From assembly GCA_910588065.1 (NCBI GenBank), contig CAJUPZ010000009.1:43442-107441 (forward strand): 64,000 bases of DNA, read 5' to 3'. Position 1 is the stretch's first letter; every line of letters starts with the position of its first letter. Below are positions 1 to 8,299 of this stretch, piece after piece. The translations under genes were made by a program, and so were the position numbers. Under the pieces are notes generated by a model. The model saw nothing but the letters and a program-made list of their open reading frames with translations. It had not been told where the DNA came from and searched no databases. Source of the DNA: an uncultured Muribaculaceae bacterium. Lineage in GTDB: Bacteria > Bacteroidota > Bacteroidia > Bacteroidales > Muribaculaceae.

Positions 1-3000
1 GTATTCAATCACAAATGAGCCTTTGGGCAGGCGGTCGATGAAGATATTGGTGCTTGCATCGCGGTTTTCGCGGTAGAAGCATATTCCGTCTGCCCAGATG
101 GAGCCGGGCAGCTGGTCCACCGGTTCAAGGCAGGCGGCGCGCTCGTCGCGGATGGCTACGTAGTCAATCGCCTCTTCGCTCACAACTGTGAGTTGCACCT
201 TCACTTTGTCGCCAAGTTGCAGCGAGGAGGCTTCCTGCCATTTGTCTCCGCGTTTTACAAGCATCCGTTTTGAGATGGATAGCTGTGAGCATGAAGCGGC
301 TTCGATGCTGTTCATGGGAGCAGAGCCGATGGCGATGACGGCTCCCCAGGCCGGGGATGTGGCGGAGCGGTTGATGGTCAGCGGCGCGCCTGAGGCTTCA
401 CCGGGGTGCATGGAGAGCGATATCTCGCCGGTGAGCGGGGTGGGCGTGGTGTTCAGCGAGCTGTTGCCGAGTTTGATATCAGTGGTTCCGGCGGCCTCAA
501 TCCATCGCGGCGACGACATAAGAATGGCGGCGATGATGCGCGATGCCTCATCGGAGTTGCCCCAGTTCATGTTGGCTTTCTGCAGAATGAGCCACTGCCT
601 GATTTTGTCAATCATAGTCGAGCCGGGGTCGGCGGTGGTGTATGCCTGGAGCACCAGAGCTGTGGTGCCAACGGTAGACAGCGATGCGGAACGGTTTGAC
701 AGCGAGGGCCACCAAGCACCCTTTTCCGGGCTTGTGACTGCAAATTCGTTTATTGACTCCAGAATCCGTTTTGCAAGGTTTTTCTGCTCTTTCAGCAGCA
801 ACACGGCGCGGGCTTTGTTCTCTACATTCATGTTTTGCCATGAACCGACGATTTTCTGCACTGCCTTGAGCACCATGCTCCGGCCGATGGCTGATTCCTT
901 GAATGATGGCCACAGGCTTGTAATGTGGAGATATGGCGTGAAGTCGGCGTTGGGGTTGCGGGCATAGATGTCGGAATATTGGCGGTCAATGTAGTCAAGA
1001 GCCTTGCTGCAGATATTGCCGAGCTTTTTGTTGTCAGGATACAGACCGAGTGAGTTGAGTTGGCCGACAGTTGTCAGCACAGAGGTTGTTGCCCACAGCG
1101 AGGAGTTGGGGTAGCGCTCCATCCAGGCAAAGCCTCCATCAGGATTCTGCAGCTTGGCAAGTATATCGAGGGCGGCGGACATGGAGCGTTCATACTCCTT
1201 ATTATTATATAGGAGTGCGAGCCGCTGCATCCGCTCGGTGTCGGACATGGCGTCGCCAACCCACGGGGTTGCCTGCAGAAGGAATGCCTTCAGTTCGGAA
1301 TTGCGTTCAAGCATCGACACAAGGGTAGAGTCGGATTTGTCTGACGCGCTCCATTGTTCTATCGCGGAGCGGATCTGCGGATATTTGTCAACCAAGCCTT
1401 TGGCAACGGCAGCTGAGAAGATTGCCCCTGCGGCGGAGTTAGCCGACTCCGGGGTGCTGTTCTGGAGACCCGGCAGGGCTGAGACAACATACCACAGCGG
1501 GTTGTCGCAGTAGGTGAGTGTAAGTTTGCTGTCGGCGGCATACTTTGGCAAGTTGACAGTGTATGAGTGGCTGTCGGCGGGTATGTAGAAGTCGGTAGAC
1601 TCAAATGTCGTTGACCATGAGGGGAGTACCGGAATCAGGCTCTGCTCGCCGTCGGCAAAGGTGGCGGTTGAGCTTTTGATGCGGAAGCCGATTGAGGAGA
1701 GGCCGGAGGGTATGTCCACAGCTGTGCTGACAACCGCTGAGCTGCCGCCGGCGATAGTGTCGGCTGAATTACAGGTTTTGAGAATAGAGTTGTCTGCAGG
1801 ATTGAACCGCTCTATTTCTGTAGAAACGCTCGCGGTGGCGGAGTCGTTGTTGAACACTGTTGACATTATCACAACTGAATCGCCGGCCCTTACAAAGCGC
1901 GGCAGGTTTGGCTGCACCATTACCGGCTTGTTGGCCACAACAGTGGCGGAATGTCCGGCGGATTGCAGCATTTTTGTGAATGCGAGCGCGTTGAAACTCC
2001 AAGATGTATTGGCATTCGGGGTAGTGAATGTGTAGGATAGATTGCCGTCGGCATCTGTGGTGAGCATGGGGGCGAAGAATGCGAGCGCCACTTCGCTGTC
2101 GCGGAACGAGAAGGGCTGCTGCGGGCGCGAATTGTCCGGAGCGGCACCGGTATCGCCCGATTCATCGGCGGTCTCCTCTGTAATCGCATCCGATGCGTAG
2201 TCGGCTGAGAGGTTTACGGAGGCACTTGCTTTATGTTCCACAACATTCACCATCTCATCTTCAGCGGCCTCGGCTTTATACAAGGCTCCGGCAGCGCGGG
2301 CATACATCACCATGCCGTTGCGCCGTGTTGAGTGGAATGATTTGCCGTAAGTGTTGAGCTGCGGCAGTCCGAGGTCGGTGCAGTTGAGGTATTTGGTAAC
2401 GGCTGATATGCCGTAATTGCGGCTTGTGTAGCCGATTGGGGATATGATGTCGAGCGACGGTTCGTAGGCTTTCCTCGGGTAGAGGGTGAATGACGGCACT
2501 GCGAGCGAGGCCATGGCAGAGTTGTACATGTCGAGAATCACTGCTGCAGGGGTGCCGGTGCTGTCGGCATTCACAACCTTGATTTTCCAGGTTTCCTCAT
2601 CGCCGGGACGCAGTTTGTCGCGCCACGATTCCATGACAATGCTTATTTTCTCCTTGTCGGGAATATTTACCGTCACATCGGCGGTTGTAGGCCGGTAATT
2701 GCTCACGGAGTAGAACGAAGCCGTGAGTTTTTTAGCCCTGGCAGGCACTTCGGGCATAACGGAGTGTATTCCAGCTCCGGTTTTTATCCATTTCTGTTCC
2801 AGTACTTTTCCGGATGTCCAGAGGGTGTACAGGACGTATGTCTCCGGATTGGAGGTGCCGAACATAATAGACTCACCCGCATTGACAGAGCGTTGCGGCA
2901 ACCAGAAATCTACATTGCGCGGAGGCATTGCATCTGTGGGCTTATACAAGGCTATGTTGTCTATTTTCAGCTGTTTGGCGGTGTTGTCGGCAGTACTGAA

Positions 3001-5493
3001 AATGAAGGTGTACACTCCGCCTTGTATGGATGAAAAGTCAATACCGGCGGCTGACAATTTTCCGGCAGCCACTGTGTCGGAGCGTGAGTCTACAAGCTTG
3101 TAGCATATATCCACAGGCGTGGGGGTGTTGTCGGCCGACAATGCCTTTACATCAAGTTTCACCGGAGACTGTACATTGATATTCGACGGTATGTTCGCGT
3201 AGATACGGTATTGGGCGCCTCGGGTGAACAGCTTGGATGCTGAGTGGGATTCACCCGATTGAGAGGTGGCATCGATGCTCACGGACATAGCTCCATCCGG
3301 ATGCGGGGCGAGGGCGAAGTCGGAATCGATCAGTGTTATCTCAAATTCTCCTGATGAGTTTGAGCTTGTGGTGGTATTGAAAAATACATCGGATGAGAAA
3401 TTGCCGCGCCACCAGTGGGGAAGTGACGCTATGGCCACACTTATGTCGGCTCCGGCAACAGGCATACCCGAATATGTTTTGAGCCGTCCGGTGATTGTCA
3501 CATCGCCTTTGGCCGGAATATCATTTTTGATGGCAGTTATCTCAACGGCAAATGTTGGCAGCTTGTAGTCGCTCACGGTAAATGCTATGCGGCCGAGGAT
3601 CGCAGCCTTGTCGCTGTCGGTGGCCGCGGAAATGGAGTATGAGCCGGTGAGGTCGCCTTTGGGAATGACAAAGGAACCGGTTGCACGGCCAAAGGCATCG
3701 GTCGTTGCAGTCACAGTGTCAACCGGAGTGCCGTTTGAATTGCGCATGATAATTTTCAATCGGACATTTTCCATCACCTTGCTGTCGGCCCCTGAGGAGG
3801 TGTAGGTCACGCATGCCCATTCAACAGAATCGCCCGGGCGGTATATGCCGAGGTCGGTGTAGAGACTTGCCGCCTGCACGGGTTTGGAGCCGGTGCGCAC
3901 AGAATAGATGTAAGTGGCAGGAGCGGAGGTGTCGTTGCCTTTTGCCGGGCGGATATTGCCGGAAAATCCATTTTTTATGACGAAAAATCCGTCGGCATCG
4001 CTGGCACCGGCTTTGCGGGTGGTTGCGGTGCGGCCTTTATGCTCAATGTAAAGGATGTCAGCCCCGAGCACAGGAGCGCCGGAAAGGGGTTCGGTGACAA
4101 TAACCCGTGTGTCGCCGAAATTGATGGCGCCGGCACATAGCGAGGTCACGGCTATGACCGGATAAGAGACATTTTGCGGGGAGGCGCCGGCGAAGGTCGG
4201 CACTGCGATGTATCTTCCGGGGCGGTTGAGGGAGATGGGGGTGGAGATGGTGTCGCTGAAAGGCACCTCTCCGCTGAAGGTAATCGGCTTGCGCTCCACC
4301 ACTTGCGCTCCCGGGGTAATTTTGGAGTAGTTGTCGGTGGATGCGGCATTGTCGGGAAGTCGGTAGATGGTGAGGGTTGCGGAGGGTACATTGAAGGATG
4401 ATATTTTGAGAGTCAGGGTGTCACCCGGACTGACAATGGACCTGCAGTCGATGTTGATACTCTTCGATTCAAGAGCTTTGATACGGTTTTTCAGGCATGA
4501 CAGCTGAGGGAATGTGGAGTGTTCGGCCACAGCTTTACGCAAGTCGGAATATATCGCCGGGGCATTTTTGTCGCCGACGGTGACTGTGTTCGCCAGCTCA
4601 AGCAGCGGCAGGCAAGCGGCCTCACTGTATGAGTAGGTTTTATACATGTCGGTGAGCAGCCGGGTGCGGACAGCCTGCGCGGTTTCATAGTCAGCGGGAT
4701 AGATTCTGGACATGGTGTAGTCAATGCGCCTGATGTCCCAGAACAGCCGGGCAAATGTGTAGTTGCCGGCTCCGGTGATGAGCTGATTATACAGTGAAAG
4801 CACCTCGGCGGTGGTGGGGCGTCCATTTTCCATCGACTTGATGACAGAAGGCAGCTCAGTGGTCGGCACAAGCGCCGCCGCAGGCAGGAATCCTTCGTAG
4901 GTATTGAGGTCAGACAGTAGATCTATGGCCTTTATCAGCACAAATTCGTTGATGGAGCGGCATATATAGTCTGCCCCCTTCGGTCTGTCAAGCAAGGAGC
5001 GGTAGCTGTACACCGGGGTGTTCGGCGCTCCGTGCATCAAAGCTATGGCGGAGTCGCACAGCGATGTTATTTTGTTGCGGAACTGCGCACCGCTCCATTG
5101 CATCATATTGTCGGGCACGGGAGTGAGTGGCAGAGTGCGGTTGTTGTACACATATCTGTCGGCAAGATAGCAGTCTTCATAAACCTTGGCTGCAAACAGG
5201 TATGCGAGTGCAGACGCTGCCGGATCCTTTTTCTCTGCCGCGAATTTTTCAAGGTTGGCAGCGATTACGGATGCAGAGTCGGGTGTTATAGAGGCTTCGG
5301 CAATGGAGTAGTTCACGAGCGCACGCAGTGCCGCGGCCCAGTTACGGCTTTTCACCGCCTTTTCATAGTCGGCTTTCGCGGTTGTTTCCACTTTCTTTGG
5401 AAAGGCGAAGTCAGGAATGGATTGCGCGTTTGTCATCAGGGTTGAGCAGGTGAGGAGCAGAGCTGTGAGTGCATATTTAAAAAACGATTTCAT
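1..5493 (-). CDS. Alpha-2-macroglobulin-like MG2 domain protein, 3' end beyond window
   Basis: The reading frame is open from an ATG at 5493 to the left edge (1831 codons), so only the extreme C-terminus is missing. The N-terminus is a signal peptide (MKSFFKY, then a hydrophobic stretch ending near TNAQ). An all-helical region of about 350 residues follows, then successive macroglobulin-type beta domains and an alpha-helical toroid, as in bacterial alpha-2-macroglobulins that guard the periplasm against proteases. The thioester motif CxEQ expected after the 'WYVVSALPGL' segment is absent: near 1440-1475 the sequence reads NSTPESAN. Bait-and-trap chemistry through a thioester is therefore not expected, as in many Bacteroidota homologues. 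It lies downstream of the sigma-factor operon but is separated from it by a hairpin. The family call is firm; the target is unknown. Confidence 0.85.
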   Translation of the reverse strand, partial: MKSFFKYALTALLLTCSTLMTNAQSIPDFAFPKKVETTAKADYEKAVKSRNWAAALRALVNYSIAEASITPDSASVIAANLEKFAAEKKDPAASALAYLFAAKVYEDCYLADRYVYNNRTLPLTPVPDNMMQWSGAQFRNKITSLCDSAIALMHGAPNTPVYSYRSLLDRPKGADYICRSINEFVLIKAIDLLSDLNTYEGFLPAAALVPTTELPSVIKSMENGRPTTAEVLSLYNQLITGAGNYTFARLFWDIRRIDYTMSRIYPADYETAQAVRTRLLTDMYKTYSYSEAACLPLLELANTVTVGDKNAPAIYSDLRKAVAEHSTFPQLSCLKNRIKALESKSINIDCRSIVSPGDTLTLKISSFNVPSATLTIYRLPDNAASTDNYSKITPGAQVVERKPITFSGEVPFSDTISTPISLNRPGRYIAVPTFAGASPQNVSYPVIAVTSLCAGAINFGDTRVIVTEPLSGAPVLGADILYIEHKGRTATTRKAGASDADGFFVIKNGFSGNIRPAKGNDTSAPATYIYSVRTGSKPVQAASLYTDLGIYRPGDSVEWACVTYTSSGADSKVMENVRLKIIMRNSNGTPVDTVTATTDAFGRATGSFVIPKGDLTGSYSISAATDSDKAAILGRIAFTVSDYKLPTFAVEITAIKNDIPAKGDVTITGRLKTYSGMPVAGADISVAIASLPHWWRGNFSSDVFFNTTTSSNSSGEFEITLIDSDFALAPHPDGAMSVSIDATSQSGESHSASKLFTRGAQYRIYANIPSNINVQSPVKLDVKALSADNTPTPVDICYKLVDSRSDTVAAGKLSAAGIDFSSIQGGVYTFIFSTADNTAKQLKIDNIALYKPTDAMPPRNVDFWLPQRSVNAGESIMFGTSNPETYVLYTLWTSGKVLEQKWIKTGAGIHSVMPEVPARAKKLTASFYSVSNYRPTTADVTVNIPDKEKISIVMESWRDKLRPGDEETWKIKVVNADSTGTPAAVILDMYNSAMASLAVPSFTLYPRKAYEPSLDIISPIGYTSRNYGISAVTKYLNCTDLGLPQLNTYGKSFHSTRRNGMVMYARAAGALYKAEAAEDEMVNVVEHKASASVNLSADYASDAITEETADESGDTGAAPDNSRPQQPFSFRDSEVALAFFAPMLTTDADGNLSYTFTTPNANTSWSFNALAFTKMLQSAGHSATVVANKPVMVQPNLPRFVRAGDSVVIMSTVFNNDSATASVSTEIERFNPADNSILKTCNSADTIAGGSSAVVSTAVDIPSGLSSIGFRIKSSTATFADGEQSLIPVLPSWSTTFESTDFYIPADSHSYTVNLPKYAADSKLTLTYCDNPLWYVVSALPGLQNSTPESANSAAGAIFSAAVAKGLVDKYPQIRSAIEQWSASDKSDSTLVSMLERNSELKAFLLQATPWVGDAMSDTERMQRLALLYNNKEYERSMSAALDILAKLQNPDGGFAWMERYPNSSLWATTSVLTTVGQLNSLGLYPDNKKLGNICSKALDYIDRQYSDIYARNPNADFTPYLHITSLWPSFKESAIGRSMVLKAVQKIVGSWQNMNVENKARAVLLLKEQKNLAKRILESINEFAVTSPEKGAWWPSLSNRSASLSTVGTTALVLQAYTTADPGSTMIDKIRQWLILQKANMNWGNSDEASRIIAAILMSSPRWIEAAGTTDIKLGNSSLNTTPTPLTGEISLSMHPGEASGAPLTINRSATSPAWGAVIAIGSAPMNSIEAASCSQLSISKRMLVKRGDKWQEASSLQLGDKVKVQLTVVSEEAIDYVAIRDERAACLEPVDQLPGSIWADGICFYRENRDASTNIFIDRLPKGSFVIEY

Positions 5494-5520
5494 AGGCCGT
5501 CATTTATGGTAAAATAAACG

Positions 5521-5554
5521 CGGACTCCGCGGATTTTGTTTATCCGGGAGTCCG
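5521..5554 (-). terminator. Hairpin after the ECF sigma operon
   Basis: Arms CGGACTCCGCGGAT and ATCCGGGAGTCCG pair over 13-14 bp around a short loop, just after the Spy-like gene and before the macroglobulin gene. The T-rich stretch after it on the minus strand is short, so termination may be partial. Confidence 0.55.
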
Positions 5555-5576
5555 TTATTGAGTGGATGAACGTGAA

Positions 5577-6050
5577 TCAATCCCGGTTATGGCGAGATTT
5601 GCGGTGGGAGTCCATTATCTTGCGGGTGAATTTGCGCTCGGCTTTGCTCAGGTTGAACAATTGAGCAGGTGTGAGAATGGATTTGAACTGCGCGAAATAC
5701 TTCTGCTCAATCTGTGCCTGCTTCATTTTCAATTCAACTCCGGCCTCGGCTGCTTTTTCAAGTTCGAGGTCTGTAGCCTTGTCACCTTTCTCACGGACAG
5801 ATTTCTCCATCTGCCTGGTTTCGCGGGCAACCTGAGCGGATTCGTTTTCCATTTTCCGGTAGATATCCACAAATTTCTGTTTCTGGCTGTCGGTCAGTTT
5901 GAGTTCCGAGGCTATGAACTTGGCTTTGTAATCGCTCATTTCGCTGAACCATTCGGCGCGTGAGCCCTTATGGTTGTGCTTGTCGGCTTGCGCGCTGAGG
6001 GTCAGAGCACTGAAAAGCAGGGTGATTATGATAAGAATTCTGGTTGTCAT
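5577..6050 (-). CDS. Spy/CpxP-like periplasmic protein
   Basis: A 157-residue protein. The start is the ATG at 6050, where a good signal peptide begins (MTTRILIIITLLFSALTLSAQ); the nine codons upstream in frame are not signal-like. The mature part is almost wholly helical and charged, with two LTxxQ-type segments (LTDSQKQKF and LTPAQLFNL), the hallmark of Spy/CpxP stress chaperones, and a basic C-terminus. It is the third gene of a unit with an ECF sigma factor and a one-pass membrane protein. By analogy with envelope-stress operons it probably acts in the periplasm and may feed back on the sigma factor. Sequence divergence is high, so the exact role is inferred. Confidence 0.65.
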   Translation of the reverse strand: MTTRILIIITLLFSALTLSAQADKHNHKGSRAEWFSEMSDYKAKFIASELKLTDSQKQKFVDIYRKMENESAQVARETRQMEKSVREKGDKATDLELEKAAEAGVELKMKQAQIEQKYFAQFKSILTPAQLFNLSKAERKFTRKIMDSHRKSRHNRD

Positions 6051-6061
6051 AGGTTTGAGTA

Positions 6062-6457
6062 TCAATTGTAAGCGCATAGTTCGTAAGGTGATATTCCCTC
6101 TTCATAGAGGTTATTTAGAAGCTCATCCTCATACACGTTATTGAGATAATAGTCGCTGATGAAATTGTCATCGTTGAGAGCTTCAGTTAGCACCTCTCCG
6201 GGCATGGGGGTTGAGGGACGCATGAGGTCAAGTGTCTTCATCATGCACCATATTCCGGCAAACATTGCCGCCATATACACGTATGTGCGCACTTTCTGCC
6301 AGGTAGTGCGCACTACCGGTGGCTCAACAGGCTTGCGCTCCGGCAGAGCCGCTTCCATGCGGGCGGCGAAGTCGGCGAAATAGCCTTCGGGCACAGTCAT
6401 GCCGTCGGAGTGGGCTATCTGCTCCAGTATGGGGCTATGTTCTTTATTATCTTTCAT
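6062..6457 (-). CDS. Small membrane protein, candidate anti-sigma factor
   Basis: 131 residues. A cytoplasmic part of about 55 residues contains the 'VPEGYFADFAARM' motif, which recurs in short Bacteroidota proteins encoded after ECF sigma genes. One hydrophobic helix follows (about residues 58-76), then an acidic, tyrosine-rich outer tail (SDYYLNNVYEDELLNNLYEEG). No zinc-binding anti-sigma motif (HxxxCxxC) is visible. Its position between the sigma factor and the Spy-like protein, with gaps of 43 and 11 bp, suggests it holds the sigma factor at the membrane. That role is inferred from context. Confidence 0.6.
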   Translation of the reverse strand: MKDNKEHSPILEQIAHSDGMTVPEGYFADFAARMEAALPERKPVEPPVVRTTWQKVRTYVYMAAMFAGIWCMMKTLDLMRPSTPMPGEVLTEALNDDNFISDYYLNNVYEDELLNNLYEEGISPYELCAYN

Positions 6458-6500
6458 ATACAGCGTTTGTGAGGATTAGACTGATTAATAATGCTTAGGT

Positions 6501-7064
6501 TTAATCGGTTATCTCAAAAAATTGCTCAATTTTTTTCACGGCGAGGTGATATGAAGCCTTAAGAGCTCCCACTGATGTGCCGAGCACTCTGCTCATCTCC
6601 TCGTACTTCATTTCGTCGTAGTAGCGCATATTGAACACAATGCGCTGTTTCTCAGGTAACTGTGTTATTGCTACGCGCAGCTTTTTCTTTATTTCATCGC
6701 CATCGGTAAAGGGGTCGGCCTCAATCGCTTCAATGAGGTTGCGGTCTTCGTCATCAATGGATATGTTGAGTTTTTTGCGCTCCTTCTCCAGAAATGTGAG
6801 GCTTTCGTTTATGGCTATTTTGTAGAGCCAGGTGCCGAGTTTGGCCTCTCCCCTGAACGAGTCAAGCGATGTCCACGCTTTCATGAAGGTGTTCTGAAGC
6901 AGGTCATCGGCATCCTCATGACGCTGCACCATCCGGCGTATCTGCCAGTATAGCGGGCGCGAATAGCGGGCAATCACTTCGGTGAAAGCGGCGCGGCTCT
7001 GGTCCGGGTCGCGCAGGCGCTCGGTAAGGTCGGGATCCTCTTTTATTTTGTTGTCAGATGCCAT
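6501..7064 (-). CDS. ECF-type RNA polymerase sigma factor
   Basis: 187 residues with the two conserved ECF regions and no region 3. Sigma-2 lies at about residues 25-95 (EDADDLLQNTFMKAW, then FRGEAKLGTWLYKIAINES) and sigma-4 at about 130-180 (LPEKQRIVFNMRYYDEMKYEEMSRVLGTS, with a helix-turn-helix). The spacer carries an acidic stretch (DDEDRNLIEAIEADPFTDGD). It directs RNA polymerase to a dedicated promoter set, probably for envelope stress given the two genes that follow it. It starts 38 bp after the methyltransferase gene ends, and I see no clear housekeeping promoter in that gap. Confidence 0.93.
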   Translation of the reverse strand: MASDNKIKEDPDLTERLRDPDQSRAAFTEVIARYSRPLYWQIRRMVQRHEDADDLLQNTFMKAWTSLDSFRGEAKLGTWLYKIAINESLTFLEKERKKLNISIDDEDRNLIEAIEADPFTDGDEIKKKLRVAITQLPEKQRIVFNMRYYDEMKYEEMSRVLGTSVGALKASYHLAVKKIEQFFEITD

Positions 7065-7102
7065 CCGGTATTATTTGAAAGTGTAAAGATAGTGTTTTTT
7101 TG

Positions 7103-8299
7103 TCAAATGTGGAGCGACGGTGAGGCGATAATGATTTTCGGGCCCTCTGCATCGGTTGCCGCAAAGAGTCGCAGCTCCCCCCCCTCCTTGATTTTAAGCC
7201 GTTTGGCAAGGTCGGTTGATGACAGGGGAAAGTTTCGGGCGGAGATGTTGATTACCGGATATTTTTGGCGTATATGCTTTATGGCCGCTTTGCTGAAAGG
7301 GATGGTTTCCGTTATTTGGAATATGTTTCCAGGGAAGTCGGGCTGTGGCTCGGCGGATATGTAGTAATGGGTGTCGGGGTGAAGCTTCCTCACATTGCAG
7401 CGGGTGGCCAAGAGATTGAAAGCACCGGATTTCATTGTAGCCGGATAGGGTACATGAAGAAAATTGCCCGGAGCTGCAGCTGCCGTCACGCCGGCGGTTG
7501 CGACAAGTTCATCGGTTTTGGTGAAAGGGAAGCTGACAGTGCGGTCGGCAGAGATTGTGACCGCGCTGATTGTCGGCTCGCCGGAGTCTTCGCTGTCAAA
7601 GTCTATCACTGCAACAATCTCCTTGCACTCGGTGGGTGTGCCTATTATATATAGGTGTGAGCACCTGCCAAGCGATCTGATGGTTTCGGTTATGTCGAGC
7701 ATCGGCGAAGCCTTTACTATCAGGCGGCTGCATCTTGAAGCAAGCAGAGGCAGCAGAGATGTGACATCCGGCTCGCAGTCGCTGATGGCAAACAGTCGCT
7801 TGCCGCAGTCGCCACGGCGCGCCGGGTCTATGAAAATGGTGTCGAACCGGAGGTCGTTTTCAGCCAGCCATGCGGTGCTGTCGGCGCATATTGCGTGGAG
7901 GGTATCGATGCCGAGTGCGGCGGCATTGTGGCCGGCGGCGGCAGCCACTTCGGGGTTGATGTCTATTGCGGTGACTGTTTTGCCGGAAGCGGCTATGTGA
8001 AAGGCGTCGATGCACAGTCCGCATGTCATGTCAAGCACGGTATTGCCTTTCACCAGAGTGGCATGGAAAGCGGCTATACTGTCGGAGGTGCACTGCTCGG
8101 CAGAGAGGCTTGTGGGGAAAACAAAGTTTTTGCACTGCAGAGTCTGCTTGAGTTTGGATGCAGCCTTGCGGCGGCATTCAATCTGCAGTATTGCCTCGGA
8201 TTTTATTTTGTCACCGGCATGTTTGAGCCTCAACGCCAGGGTGTCAGCCTTGGCGTTGAGGTCAATCCAATCAATTATTTCAGGGGTCAGTTCAATCAA
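7103..8299 (-). CDS. SAM-dependent methyltransferase with THUMP-like C-terminus
   Basis: 398 residues. The middle has a Rossmann methyltransferase fold: motif I VLDMTCGLCIDAF near residue 90, the acidic loop TAIDINPE, and the motif IV segment FDTIFIDPARR. The C-terminal part is the short 'THUMP-like' domain seen in the Bacteroidota family of this protein, which suggests RNA as substrate. The N-terminal 80 residues are helical. Its start codon overlaps the stop of the upstream barrel protein by 4 bp (8296-8299), so the two are likely co-translated despite unrelated roles. The exact substrate is unknown. Confidence 0.85.
   Translation of the reverse strand: MIELTPEIIDWIDLNAKADTLALRLKHAGDKIKSEAILQIECRRKAASKLKQTLQCKNFVFPTSLSAEQCTSDSIAAFHATLVKGNTVLDMTCGLCIDAFHIAASGKTVTAIDINPEVAAAAGHNAAALGIDTLHAICADSTAWLAENDLRFDTIFIDPARRGDCGKRLFAISDCEPDVTSLLPLLASRCSRLIVKASPMLDITETIRSLGRCSHLYIIGTPTECKEIVAVIDFDSEDSGEPTISAVTISADRTVSFPFTKTDELVATAGVTAAAAPGNFLHVPYPATMKSGAFNLLATRCNVRKLHPDTHYYISAEPQPDFPGNIFQITETIPFSKAAIKHIRQKYPVINISARNFPLSSTDLAKRLKIKEGGELRLFAATDAEGPKIIIASPSLHI

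Noticed and set aside
188..967. Plus-strand ORF of 259 aa at the left edge
   Set aside because: The opposite strand carries the continuous 1831-codon macroglobulin frame; this is its shadow.
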